Below are positions 7,623 through 15,818 of a DNA stretch of 52,236 nt, in pieces (positions within the stretch are counted from its first letter, which is position 1; each line of letters begins with the position of its first letter). This DNA is from Oleiagrimonas sp964566965 (GTDB lineage Bacteria; Pseudomonadota; Gammaproteobacteria; Xanthomonadales; Rhodanobacteraceae). A program made the translations under genes and the position numbers. The stretch spans positions 1-52,236 of the forward strand of contig CAZMKO010000011.1 of assembly GCA_964566965.1 (NCBI GenBank), written 5' to 3'. The notes under the pieces were generated by a model that did not search any database, was not told the DNA's origin, and saw only the letters and a program-made list of their open reading frames with translations.

Positions 7623-10600
7623 TCAGAAGCTGTACTTCAACGTCAGCATCGCCGACCAGCGCGAGACCACGCTGGTCTTGGTGTTGCGACCGGCATCGTA
7701 GATGGTCTTCTGCTGCGGCTGGTAGTTGCCGGCCTTGTCGGTGGGCAACGAATAGATGTATTTGCCGTCGGCACCCACACCCTGGTAATTGGCCAACGTG
7801 CGCGTGTAGTAGAACGGCACGTAGCTGACCTGCCCCCAGTCCTTGTTGAGCATGTTCAGGAAGTTGTAGATGTCCAGGCGGATCTCGCCCTTGTTGCCCT
7901 TGAACAGGCCCGGCACTTCCTGACGGAAGCTGAGGTCGATGTCGTTGACCCAGGCCGAGGAGGTCTTGTTGCGCTTGGCGATCTCGCCCTGGTGCTTGCT
8001 GAGGTAGCTGTCGCTCTTGATGTAGTCGAAGAACTGCTGGATCTGGGCGTCGGTGGTTCCGGGCGCGAACGCCACCTGGCCCTCCTTCGGAATGAACGCC
8101 AGATCGGAGGCATAGCCGTCGCCGTTGACGTCGTTGCCAAAGGTCCAGCTGTACGGCTGGCCGCTGTGGCCGTCATAGAACGCGCTGATGCTGGTGGCGT
8201 AGTCACCGAAGAACTTGTGCTGCCAGGTCACCGACAGGTTCACGCGACGCCGGATGTTGTAGTTGGAGTTGCCCAGTTCCTGGTCGTTGGGATTGACCCA
8301 CGCACGCTTGCTGAAGTTGGAGCTGGCCTGGCTGGAGGTGCCCGGGCTGACTTCGGTGGCGTTGCCGAAGGTGACACCGACGCTGCCGAACCAGTTATCG
8401 GAGAACGGCTTTTTCAGCGACAGGGTCAGGCTCTCGGACTTGCCCTTGTGGGTGTTGGTCAGGTAGGTGGAGCTGCCCGAGAAACGCTGGTCGCCGTTGG
8501 CACGCACGTCACTCGAGGCTGGCGCCTGACCCGGCGTGGCCCAGTACTGGTAGCGACCGTCCGGCAGGCGCTGGGCATCCGGCGCACCGATGTCGGGGTT
8601 CTGGTACCAGATGCCGTTGCGCACCTTGATGTACTGGTATTCGGCCGAGAAGATGGTGCCCCAGAACGGCAGCTCACGATCGAATGCCAGACTTACCTTC
8701 CAGACCGACGGCAGCTTGAAGTTCGGATCGACGGCGTCGACCGTCATGCGCTGCGAGGTGGCCGACGTCGGCAGGTTGGGATTGTGCGGATCGGGGCTGA
8801 ACGGCGGCGGGTTGGCGTCGTCGCCGTAGGCCTGGTAGACCGTGGTGGTCATGCCGTTGTTCTGGTACGGATTGGTCATCCATACCGTCGGCGGGTTGGA
8901 CTGGAACAGGCCCGCGCCACCGCGGATCTGCATCATGCGCTCGGTGTCGAAAGTGTAGTTGAACGCCAGGCGCGGCTCGACCACGGTCATGCCGTCGATG
9001 GTGGTGTCGTTGGGACGACCAAAGGCGGCCTCGTAGGTCGGGTTGTACACCGGCTTGTCGTTGGTATACGCCTTGTTGATGCGCGCGCCGTACTGGATCG
9101 ACAGGTTGTCGGTGGCCTGCCAGGTGTCCTGCAGGAAGAAGCCGTACTGGCGCAGCGTCCAGGCCGCCGGCACGTCGCCGAGACCGAAGCCGTCGGCCGT
9201 GTTCGGCTGATAGATCTGGTAGCTGTCGTAGATGCCGTTGGCGAAGTTGTCGATGCCCCAGAAGGTGTAGGCACCGAACTGGGTGCGACCGAAGAAGTTG
9301 TAGATCTTGTTCTGCTCGAAGTCGACACCGCCCTTCAGGGTGTGGTCGCCCAGATACAGCGTGCCGGCCAGGAACGCGCGCCAGGTCTTGATGTCCAGCA
9401 CGTTGTAGTGGCTGTACTGGTCTTCGCCCAGGTCCACGTAGGGGGCCGAGCCGTTGAGATTGCCGGCGTTGTCGGTACCCAGATTGACGTAAATCTGCGG
9501 CTGGTCCTGATCCACCGAACGCACCTGCTGGAAGCGCTGGTAGCCGATCTTGGCCTCGGTGGAGAAGATGTCGCTCCAGTCGTCGAACAGGCGCAGCACC
9601 GTGTTCTTGGTGTCGCTGTTCTTGGTGTACCAGTAGCTGGACAGGCCGATGGCGCTGGGGCTGTTGCCCTGCACGATGGGTTGCACCTCCTTGGTGCGCT
9701 GGTGGGTCAGACTGGCGCGGTGGTTGTTGCTGATGTTCCAGTCCAGCTTGACCAGATAGCGCTTGTCGGTGAGGTCCACGCCACCGCCGCCGGCCATGGT
9801 GCCCGGCGTGAGGCCGAGGTCCTTGGCCGCGTCGATGATCTTGTCCAGGTCGCCCGGCGACACCTTGTTGGAGGTGGACGGGCCGTTGCCCAGGCTGGAA
9901 TCCAGGCCGTTGGCCGAATCGGCGCCGATGCCGGTGGTCTCTTCCTTCTCGTAGTTGACGAAGAAGAACAACTTGTCCTTGATGATGGGACCGCCCAGCG
10001 TGATACCGCCGGTCCAGTCCTTGTCGTAACCGGTATAGCCGCGATCCTCGTCCAGCCAGCCGGCGTCACCGACCAGCTTGTCGGCATTGCGGTAGGCGTA
10101 GTAGAGCGAGCCGTGGAACTCGTTGGTGCCGCTCTTGGTGACGGCATTGATGCTGGCGCCGACGGCGTCGGACGCGACATCGTAGTTGGCGGTGGAAATG
10201 TTGTATTCCTCGATGGTGTCCATCGAGATCGGCGAACCGATGTAGGGCATGCCGTTGGAATTGAGGCCAAACGGGTCGCCCTGGCCCACACCGTCCACGC
10301 TGATGCTGTTGTAACGGCTGTTCATGCCCATCATGGAGATGGAGCCGTCGCCGCGATCGGTCACGGTGACGCGCGGATCCATGCGCGCGATGTCGGCGAT
10401 GGAACGCCCCGGCGACGGCGCCGCCTCCAGCTCGCGCTGCGAAATGTTGGTGGACATGCCCTTGTTGTCGGGCGAGAAGGTCTGCAACATCTCGCTGGCG
10501 GACACGGTCACACCGGCCAGTTGCTGCGCATCGGCCTCGGAAGCCTGCATGGTCAGGTTGATGGCACTGACCTGGCCCAACTGCAGATAGACATCGTCGC

Positions 10601-10886
10601 GCTCGCCCTGGGCCAGACCGGCCTTGGAGACGGTAACATCGTAAGGTCCGCCCACGCGCATGCCCTGCGCGTTGTAGCGGCCATTGTCACTGGTGGTGAC
10701 CACGCGCGTGGTGCCGGACGGCTCGTGCACGATGGTGACGGTGGCGCCCGGCACCGGCTGGCCATTGCCGTCGACCACCACGCCGGTGATGGCCGAGGAA
10801 GTGACGTTCTGCGCCATCACGGCAGGCGCCGCCAGCAACGAAGCAATGGCTAGCGGCAGGATCCCCTTGCGGATTCTGTTGGTCAT
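7623..10886 (-). CDS. Oar-like TonB-dependent receptor 2
   Basis: Outer-membrane receptor of 1087 aa, paralogous to the gene at 3919-7200. The ATG at 10886 is chosen because it starts the same signal peptide (MTNRIRKGILPLAIASLLAA). The carboxypeptidase-regulatory-like domain (about 28-115) differs from its paralogue at only some 14 positions. The TonB-box-like segment is AGVTVSA, the plug carries SMMGMNSRYNSISVDG and KSGTNEFHGSLYYA, and the barrel ends TLKYSF. Conserved barrel islands are shared with receptor 1 (FYDGHAGHPYSWAFGND against FYDGHSGQPYSWTFGND; GEIRLDIYNFLN), but external-loop-like stretches differ. Uptake or surface-assembly function is inferred from family; the ligand is unknown. 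Confidence 0.92.
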   Translation of the reverse strand: MTNRIRKGILPLAIASLLAAPAVMAQNVTSSAITGVVVDGNGQPVPGATVTIVHEPSGTTRVVTTSDNGRYNAQGMRVGGPYDVTVSKAGLAQGERDDVYLQLGQVSAINLTMQASEADAQQLAGVTVSASEMLQTFSPDNKGMSTNISQRELEAAPSPGRSIADIARMDPRVTVTDRGDGSISMMGMNSRYNSISVDGVGQGDPFGLNSNGMPYIGSPISMDTIEEYNISTANYDVASDAVGASINAVTKSGTNEFHGSLYYAYRNADKLVGDAGWLDEDRGYTGYDKDWTGGITLGGPIIKDKLFFFVNYEKEETTGIGADSANGLDSSLGNGPSTSNKVSPGDLDKIIDAAKDLGLTPGTMAGGGGVDLTDKRYLVKLDWNISNNHRASLTHQRTKEVQPIVQGNSPSAIGLSSYWYTKNSDTKNTVLRLFDDWSDIFSTEAKIGYQRFQQVRSVDQDQPQIYVNLGTDNAGNLNGSAPYVDLGEDQYSHYNVLDIKTWRAFLAGTLYLGDHTLKGGVDFEQNKIYNFFGRTQFGAYTFWGIDNFANGIYDSYQIYQPNTADGFGLGDVPAAWTLRQYGFFLQDTWQATDNLSIQYGARINKAYTNDKPVYNPTYEAAFGRPNDTTIDGMTVVEPRLAFNYTFDTERMMQIRGGAGLFQSNPPTVWMTNPYQNNGMTTTVYQAYGDDANPPPFSPDPHNPNLPTSATSQRMTVDAVDPNFKLPSVWKVSLAFDRELPFWGTIFSAEYQYIKVRNGIWYQNPDIGAPDAQRLPDGRYQYWATPGQAPASSDVRANGDQRFSGSSTYLTNTHKGKSESLTLSLKKPFSDNWFGSVGVTFGNATEVSPGTSSQASSNFSKRAWVNPNDQELGNSNYNIRRRVNLSVTWQHKFFGDYATSISAFYDGHSGQPYSWTFGNDVNGDGYASDLAFIPKEGQVAFAPGTTDAQIQQFFDYIKSDSYLSKHQGEIAKRNKTSSAWVNDIDLSFRQEVPGLFKGNKGEIRLDIYNFLNMLNKDWGQVSYVPFYYTRTLANYQGVGADGKYIYSLPTDKAGNYQPQQKTIYDAGRNTKTSVVSRWSAMLTLKYSF

Positions 10887-11028
10887 GGTTTGACACCTTG
10901 GCTCGCAACGATGAAGTGATTCACGAAGTCCACGGGGACATGAACTGCGTCTGCCCGGCCCTGGTTCCGGCACCAGGCTTATCCCCATGAGTCATGACGC
11001 TGCCGCTGGCGACTGCTCTCCACCCCGG

Positions 11029-11049
11029 CATTAATGCAAGTTTAACAGC
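11029..11049 (-). promoter_or_regulatory. Conserved upstream motif of receptor gene 2
   Basis: Minus-strand sequence CTGTTAAACTTGCATTAATG, 143 bases before the ATG at 10886. It differs from the receptor 1 motif only at two central bases. See the entry at 7347-7367. Confidence 0.5.
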
Positions 11050-11105
11050 ATGCCGCGTCTGTCGACATGCTTTTTCACGACCACACGCATCGTGGCGACC
11101 CGGGT

Positions 11106-12818
11106 TCAGCTTTTGCTCAGGTAACGCGTGCGTTTGGCCGGTTTCAGGTAGGCCAGATCCAGCAACACCATGCCGTCGACGCAACCGGAAAATTCCGGAT
11201 CCTCGCCGAAGTCCAGGAACTGCACACCGTCCGGCTCGACCAGGTCGACATACTGGCGATACAGCACCGGCAACGTCACGCCCAGGGCATCCAGCCGGTG
11301 CCGCAACCGGCCCAGCCCGGCCACCGGGTCCAGACCGGCCAATTCCGCCCGCACTCCCTCGAGCACCATCGTCGACACCTGGAACGGGCGTCGTGCACTG
11401 GCCAGCCCCGGCGTCCCGAAATAATGCTGGTGCGCGGCCACGATCCATTCGCGCGCCTCCAGCGGCAGGCTCACCGACAGGCTGACCGGACCGAACAGGT
11501 AACGAATGTTTTCGTGCCGTTGCAGATACAGGCCGATGCCGCGCCACAGGTAGTCCAGCGCGCGGGACCGCCAGTACGCCGGCGCGATGAAGCTGCGCCC
11601 GAGTTCCAGCCCGGCGCCCAGACGCGCCTCCAGGGCCGGTGTGTAGTCGAACAGGCTGGCGCTGTACAGGCCGCGCTTGCCGTGTTCGGCCAGGATGCGT
11701 TCGCCGTTGCCGAGACGGTAGGAACCGGCGATGCGCTCGCCGGTGCGGTCCCACAGCACCAGATGCTCGTAATGTTTGTCGTAGACATCCAGGTCCGAAC
11801 GCAAGCCGGTCCCCTCGCCGACTCGCCGGAACGTCAGTTCGCGCAGTCGTCCCAACTCGTTCAATACCGGGCGCTGTGCGGCCCCTGGATACAGCCAGAC
11901 TTCGTGGCCCTTGCCGACATCGGCGAGATATTGGCCGTGCGCCTCCAGGTCGGCGCGCACCGCGGCGGCCGGCTCCGGGTGCGCCAACGGTGCCAGGCCA
12001 CCGAAAATCAGGCCCCGGTTGCGGGCAAGCCGATACACATGGCGCCGCATCAACCGTGCCGCCTGCGCGCTGGAACCCTCGCTGCGCTGGCGAATCTCGT
12101 CGGCATCGATCATGCGCCCGACGCGCAGGCGAATCGGGCGCGGGCGCGGCGCCACCGCCTCGCGTGGCAGCATCGCCGTTCCCAAAGGCTTGGCCAGCAT
12201 CGACATGCCGTAGAACACGGCCGAATTGCGCGCGGCGATATGGACCGGCACCACCGGCGCGCCGGTACGCATGGCCAGACGCGCGAAACCGTCCGACCAG
12301 GTCCCGTCGCGCACCCCGAAAGGACGCATGCGCGACACCTCGCCAGCGGGAAACAACAGCAGTGCCTGCCCTTTCTCCAGCGCGCGATACACCGCACGCA
12401 TGCGCGAGGCGGCACCGTTGCCGAATACGTCCACCGGCAACAGCAGCTCGTTCAATTGCGGGACCATGCCCAGGACATCGTTGCCCAGAATACGCACATC
12501 GGGACGGATGCGCCCCACCAGGTCCAGCAGCGCGATGGCGTCGACCATGCCCAGCGGATGATTGGCCACCAGCAGCAGCGGCCCGTCGGCGGGAATGTGC
12601 TCAAGCTCGCGCGGCGTGACGCTGTACTCGACGCGCTGGTGCTCGAGCGTACGCCGCACGAACTCGAAGCCCTTCGTGTCCTTGAGGACCGTCAGGGTGT
12701 GGTTGAACCGGCCCTCGTTGGCCAGCCGTTCCAGCAATCCCGCCACCGGACGCCGGATACGCGGGTGCTGTGCCAGCCACGGCGCGCGCTGCAACAACAT
12801 TCGTTCAATGTTCAGCAT
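11106..12818 (-). CDS. OlsF-like bifunctional acyltransferase (PlsC-like domain plus GNAT N-acyltransferase)
   Basis: A 570-aa fusion protein. The N-terminal half (about 60-280) is a lysophospholipid-acyltransferase fold with the NHPLGMVDA catalytic motif (N86-D93) and FPAGEVSR (156-163). The C-terminal half (about 320-480) resembles the OlsB/hemolysin-type N-acyltransferase (GNAT) family, with GSYRLGNGERIL, YSASLFDYTPA and ELGRSFIAPAYWRSRALDYLW. Known OlsF proteins of this layout make ornithine lipids from ornithine and two acyl groups; glycine-lipid synthesis is an alternative. It probably acts at the inner face of the cytoplasmic membrane. The start ATG at 12818 gives MLNIERMLLQRAPWL. It is a single gene upstream of the receptor cluster and downstream of the MarC gene, with about 90 bases between them. 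Confidence 0.8.
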   Translation of the reverse strand: MLNIERMLLQRAPWLAQHPRIRRPVAGLLERLANEGRFNHTLTVLKDTKGFEFVRRTLEHQRVEYSVTPRELEHIPADGPLLLVANHPLGMVDAIALLDLVGRIRPDVRILGNDVLGMVPQLNELLLPVDVFGNGAASRMRAVYRALEKGQALLLFPAGEVSRMRPFGVRDGTWSDGFARLAMRTGAPVVPVHIAARNSAVFYGMSMLAKPLGTAMLPREAVAPRPRPIRLRVGRMIDADEIRQRSEGSSAQAARLMRRHVYRLARNRGLIFGGLAPLAHPEPAAAVRADLEAHGQYLADVGKGHEVWLYPGAAQRPVLNELGRLRELTFRRVGEGTGLRSDLDVYDKHYEHLVLWDRTGERIAGSYRLGNGERILAEHGKRGLYSASLFDYTPALEARLGAGLELGRSFIAPAYWRSRALDYLWRGIGLYLQRHENIRYLFGPVSLSVSLPLEAREWIVAAHQHYFGTPGLASARRPFQVSTMVLEGVRAELAGLDPVAGLGRLRHRLDALGVTLPVLYRQYVDLVEPDGVQFLDFGEDPEFSGCVDGMVLLDLAYLKPAKRTRYLSKS

Positions 12819-12909
12819 GCCAGCAACGTTCCTCGTCGAGTCCCTGTGCCGGCCTCATGTTACACGCACAGCCGGCATTTGGTGACGCGTCCGGGGCGCC
12901 GGCGACCGA

Positions 12910-13527
12910 TCACATCATGCCACTGTGCTGCAGGTAGGCCACGATGCCGGCCAGGAACATCTGCACCGACAAGGCGATCAGCAGCATGCCCATCACCTTC
13001 TCCAGTGCGCTGATGACGCTTTCGCCCAGCCAGCGGAACAAGTAGGTCGAAAACAACAGGATCAACGCCGTGGCCAGCCAGGCCAGGAACAGCGCCAGGC
13101 CCCACTCGACGATGCGCCCGGGCTGCGCCGTGGTGAACAGCAGCAGCGCGGCCATCGCCGACGGGCCGGCCACGCCCGGGATGGCCATCGGCACGATGAA
13201 CGGTTCGCCCTCGCCGGCCTTGCCGAAAATGCCGCCGCCGTCGGCCGGCGGAAACACCATGCGGATGGCGATCAGGAACAGCACGATGCCGCCGGCGATG
13301 CTGACCGACTCCTGTTTCAGCTGCAGCAGCGACAGCAGGTACTGGCCGCCGACCAGGAAACCCAGCAGCACCGCCAGCGCGATCAGCAGCTCGCGGATCA
13401 TCACGAAACGCCGGCGCTTGGGCGGCACGTCCTTCAACAGCGCCAGGAAGAACGGGATGTTGCCGAGCGGGTCCATGACCAGAAACAGCAGGATGCCTGC
13501 CGACAAGGTGGTCATTTGCGCTTCCAT
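12910..13527 (-). CDS. MarC/YhgN family integral membrane protein
   Basis: A 205-aa inner-membrane protein with about six hydrophobic segments. Family hallmarks are the N-terminal LFLVMDPLGNIPFFLALL and the central VPMAIPGVAGPSAMAALLLF. Despite the historical name, MarC homologues have no established role in multidrug resistance and the transported substrate, if any, is unknown. The ATG at 13527 has GGAG seven bases upstream; a second ATG five codons later is possible. The gene is followed on the same strand by the acyltransferase gene and preceded, after 74 bases, by the SDR gene. Confidence 0.88.
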   Translation of the reverse strand: MEAQMTTLSAGILLFLVMDPLGNIPFFLALLKDVPPKRRRFVMIRELLIALAVLLGFLVGGQYLLSLLQLKQESVSIAGGIVLFLIAIRMVFPPADGGGIFGKAGEGEPFIVPMAIPGVAGPSAMAALLLFTTAQPGRIVEWGLALFLAWLATALILLFSTYLFRWLGESVISALEKVMGMLLIALSVQMFLAGIVAYLQHSGMM

Positions 13528-13601
13528 GGGAAGACTCCGGTTGAAGGGTGGATCGACGGGATGGAAAAGCGGCGCTCCGGCGCCGCGGCGAACGGATCAG
13601 A

Positions 13602-14378
13602 TCAGGCTCCGACGGGCCGCAGGTCCAGCGTTTTGCCGCGCCACGCCACGCCTTCCGGCGACAGCATGCGCACGACCACCTCGGCGGTGGCGTCGGGCAA
13701 CGGGTGCGCCATGGTGTCCTCGCCAAACCACGCCTTGCGGCGCAACGCGGTGCGCATCGGTGCGGGCAGCAGCAGATGCACCCGCATGGGCCCGGCGTCG
13801 TTTTCGTCATGCAGGATGGAAGCCAGCCGTTCCAGCCCCGCCTTGGCGACGCCGTACGCTCCCCAGTGCGCCCCGTCCAGCTCGGCCGGATCGTCGGTGA
13901 CGAACACCACCGCGCTGTCCGGTGCCGAAGTCAGCAGCGGCAGGCATGCCTGGGTCAGGGCGAACGGCGCCGACAGATTGACCTGCAAGCCGCGCAGCCA
14001 GTCATCCGGCGCGTGGTGGCGCAAAGGCGTGAGCGCATCGAAATGGGCCGCGGCGTGCACCAGGCCGTCCAGGCGTCCCAGTTCGCGCTCCACGATGGCG
14101 ACCACCTCGGCATACTGGTCGGGCGTGGCGCTTTCCAGGTTCACCGGCGCGATGGCCGGACGCGGCGCACCGGCGGCTTCCAGTTCGTCGTACAGTTTTT
14201 CCAGCTTGCGCGCCTTGTGCCCCACCAGCACCACGGTGGCGCCGGCCGCCGCCGCCGCGCGGGCCACGGCCGCGCCCAGACCACCATGCGCGCCGGTGAC
14301 CAGGATCACCCGACCGGCCAACGCATCGTCGGCCGGCGGCGTTGCCGACAACGCCGGACGTACCCGTGGCAGATTCAC
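13602..14378 (-). CDS. SDR-family protein, YciK-like, catalytic Ser apparently replaced
   Basis: A 258-aa short-chain dehydrogenase/reductase-like protein. The Rossmann motif TGAHGGLG (28-35) and the active-site pair Y175-x3-K179 (YGVAK) are present. Aligned on E. coli YciK through HWGAYGVAK, the position of the catalytic serine (13 residues before the tyrosine) is aspartate 162, with T161 and D163 beside it. Reductase activity is therefore uncertain. The GTG start at 14378 is chosen because GGAGGA lies six bases upstream and because it overlaps the TGA of grxD (GTGA, 14375-14378), a sign of translational coupling. A longer frame upstream is the shadow of grxD. The substrate is unknown. Confidence 0.82.
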   Translation of the reverse strand: MNLPRVRPALSATPPADDALAGRVILVTGAHGGLGAAVARAAAAAGATVVLVGHKARKLEKLYDELEAAGAPRPAIAPVNLESATPDQYAEVVAIVERELGRLDGLVHAAAHFDALTPLRHHAPDDWLRGLQVNLSAPFALTQACLPLLTSAPDSAVVFVTDDPAELDGAHWGAYGVAKAGLERLASILHDENDAGPMRVHLLLPAPMRTALRRKAWFGEDTMAHPLPDATAEVVVRMLSPEGVAWRGKTLDLRPVGA

Positions 14379-14698
14379 GACGGATCCTCCGAAGTATCCG
14401 ACAACAGGCGTGCCAGCTCGCCGGAGGCCTGCAGCTCCTCGATGATGTCGCAGCCACCGATCAGCTCGCCCTGGATGAACAACTGCGGAAACGTCGGCCA
14501 GTTGGCATAGGCCGGCAGGCCGGCGCGAATCTCGGGATCCTCCAGCACGTTGACGGCCTGAAACGGTACATCGGCCGTCTCCAGCGCGCGTACCGCACGC
14601 CAGGAAAAGCCGCACATGGGAAACTCGGGCGTGCCCTTCATGAACAGCACCGCCGGATGATCGGCCACCAGGGCCTTGATGCGGTCTGCGACATCCAT
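14375..14698 (-). CDS. grxD: Monothiol glutaredoxin (Grx4/GrxD)
   Basis: A 107-aa CGFS-type glutaredoxin (C29-G-F-S32 in FPMCGFSWRAV). Family members bind a [2Fe-2S] cluster with glutathione and deliver or sense iron-sulfur clusters. Other family marks are FMKGTPEFPMCGFS, the WPTFPQLFI segment and GGCDI. The ATG at 14698 starts MDVADRIKALVADHP, as in homologues. It is the first gene of a two-gene unit with the SDR and is divergent from sodB across 231 bases, an arrangement consistent with shared links to iron and oxidative stress (inference). Confidence 0.95.
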   Translation of the reverse strand: MDVADRIKALVADHPAVLFMKGTPEFPMCGFSWRAVRALETADVPFQAVNVLEDPEIRAGLPAYANWPTFPQLFIQGELIGGCDIIEELQASGELARLLSDTSEDPS

Positions 14699-14874
14699 TG
14701 CGAAAATCCCGGATAAACAGCGCCACATTGTAAAGGATGCGACCCACCGCAAACACCGGGCCTGGTGGCGGCGACGTAACAACGCATGACGATCGGCCGC
14801 AAACTGAGGCCGTTATGAATGCCTCCCGTGCCATCGTCACGATCAAGGTCTACACTAGGGATTCCGAATTTCCG

Positions 14875-14893
14875 CGGGCGGTTTCGCCGCCCG
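14875..14893 (+). promoter_or_regulatory. Leader hairpin upstream of sodB
   Basis: CGGGCGG and CCGCCCG form a 7-bp stem around TTTCG, ending 36 bases before the sodB ATG. It probably lies in the 5' leader; whether it regulates sodB is unknown. Confidence 0.3.
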
Positions 14894-14929
14894 TATTCCG
14901 TCGAGCCAAATCCCAAGGAGTCTGAAACC

Positions 14930-15508
14930 ATGGCGATCGAGCTACCTGTCCTCCCCTACGAAAAAAATGCCCTGGAACCGCATATTTCGGCTGAAACGCT
15001 GGAATACCACTACGACAAGCACCACGCCGGCTACGTCAAGAAGCTCAACGCCGCCATCGAAGGCACCGAGCTGGCCGACGCCGCGCTGGAAGACATCGTC
15101 AAGAAGGCCGACGGCGGCCTGTTCAACAACGCGGCCCAGACCTGGAACCACACCTTCTACTGGAACTCCATGAGCCCCAACGGCGGCGGCGAGCCCAGCG
15201 GCAAGCTGGCCGACGCCATCAACAAGGCCTTCGGGTCGGTGGAGAAGTTCAAGGACGAGTTCGGCAAGCAGGCGGCCGGCAACTTCGGCTCCGGCTGGAC
15301 CTGGCTGGTGCAGCGTCCGGACGGCTCGCTGGCCATCGTCAACACCTCCAACGCGGCCACCCCGATCACCGGCTCGGACAAGCCGCTGCTGACCATGGAC
15401 GTGTGGGAACACGCCTACTACATCGACTACCGCAACGCGCGCCCGAAATACATCGACGCGTTCTGGAACGTCGTCAACTGGGACTTCGCTGCCAGCAACA
15501 TGGCTTGA
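14930..15508 (+). CDS. sodB: Superoxide dismutase, Fe type
   Basis: A 192-aa cytoplasmic superoxide dismutase that converts superoxide to hydrogen peroxide and oxygen. The metal ligands H27, H74, D157 and H161 match E. coli SodB exactly in number. The Q70 of NNAAQTWNHTFYW and the FNNAAQ and GNFGSGW signatures point to the iron enzyme; manganese or cambialistic use cannot be excluded from sequence. The ATG at 14930 is preceded by AAGGAG at a spacing of nine. A perfect terminator hairpin follows (15531-15562). It is divergent from grxD. Confidence 0.96.
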   Translation: MAIELPVLPYEKNALEPHISAETLEYHYDKHHAGYVKKLNAAIEGTELADAALEDIVKKADGGLFNNAAQTWNHTFYWNSMSPNGGGEPSGKLADAINKAFGSVEKFKDEFGKQAAGNFGSGWTWLVQRPDGSLAIVNTSNAATPITGSDKPLLTMDVWEHAYYIDYRNARPKYIDAFWNVVNWDFAASNMA

Positions 15509-15530
15509 GCGATCCGCTCCCCGCAAGAAG

Positions 15531-15562
15531 TGAAAAAGGGACCCGCACGGGTCCCTTTTTCA
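15531..15562 (+). terminator. Rho-independent terminator of sodB
   Basis: A perfect 14-bp stem (15531-15544 with 15549-15562) with a 4-base loop, carrying AAAAA on one side and TTTTT on the other. It can work in either direction and lies 22 bases after the sodB stop codon. Confidence 0.9.
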
Positions 15563-15575
15563 CGGGTATCGGCTG

Positions 15576-15772
15576 TCGCGGCTGAAGCCGCTCCCACAGG
15601 GCACCTCGAAAAACTCCCGATCATGTGTAGGAGCGGTGGAAGCCGCGATCCGGTCTTGCGGCAAGACACGTCATTCGCGCGTCACCAGTCGCGCCTTCCA
15701 GCGCCCCTATAATGGCCTTGATGAACATCCCGGTTTTTCGAGGTGCCCTGTGGGAGGGGCTTCAACCCCGAT
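15576..15772. repeat. Palindromic intergenic repeat cluster, copy 3
   Basis: The gap 15509-15818 holds the sodB terminator and this cluster. One arm is at 15576-15598 (ends GCCGCTCCCACA), followed by the accessory box GGGCACCTCGAAAAA at 15599-15613. A diverged arm TGTAGGAGCGGTGGAAGCCG lies at 15626-15645. Then come an opposite-facing box CCCGGTTTTTCGAGGTGCCC (15729-15748) and an arm at 15749-15772 (TGTGGGAGGGGCTTCAACCC...). In that last arm both sides of the small palindrome changed together (GGGGCTTCAACCCC), which preserves the hairpin. No gene was found here. Confidence 0.7.
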
Positions 15773-15818
15773 GGCCCGGGTGCGCCGATACCTTGGCAGG
15801 CACGGGGCACCGGAAAGC

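Noticed and set aside
7392..10853. A 1153-codon plus-strand open frame opposite receptor 2 (and similar long frames at 4129-5985 and 6055-7314)
   Set aside because: These are mirror frames of the receptor genes, rich in Val, Gly, Asp and Arg, without signal peptides or recognisable domains.
15700..15720. CCCCTATAATGG as a -10 promoter box
   Set aside because: No matching -35 element and no plus-strand gene follows; it lies in the repeat cluster.
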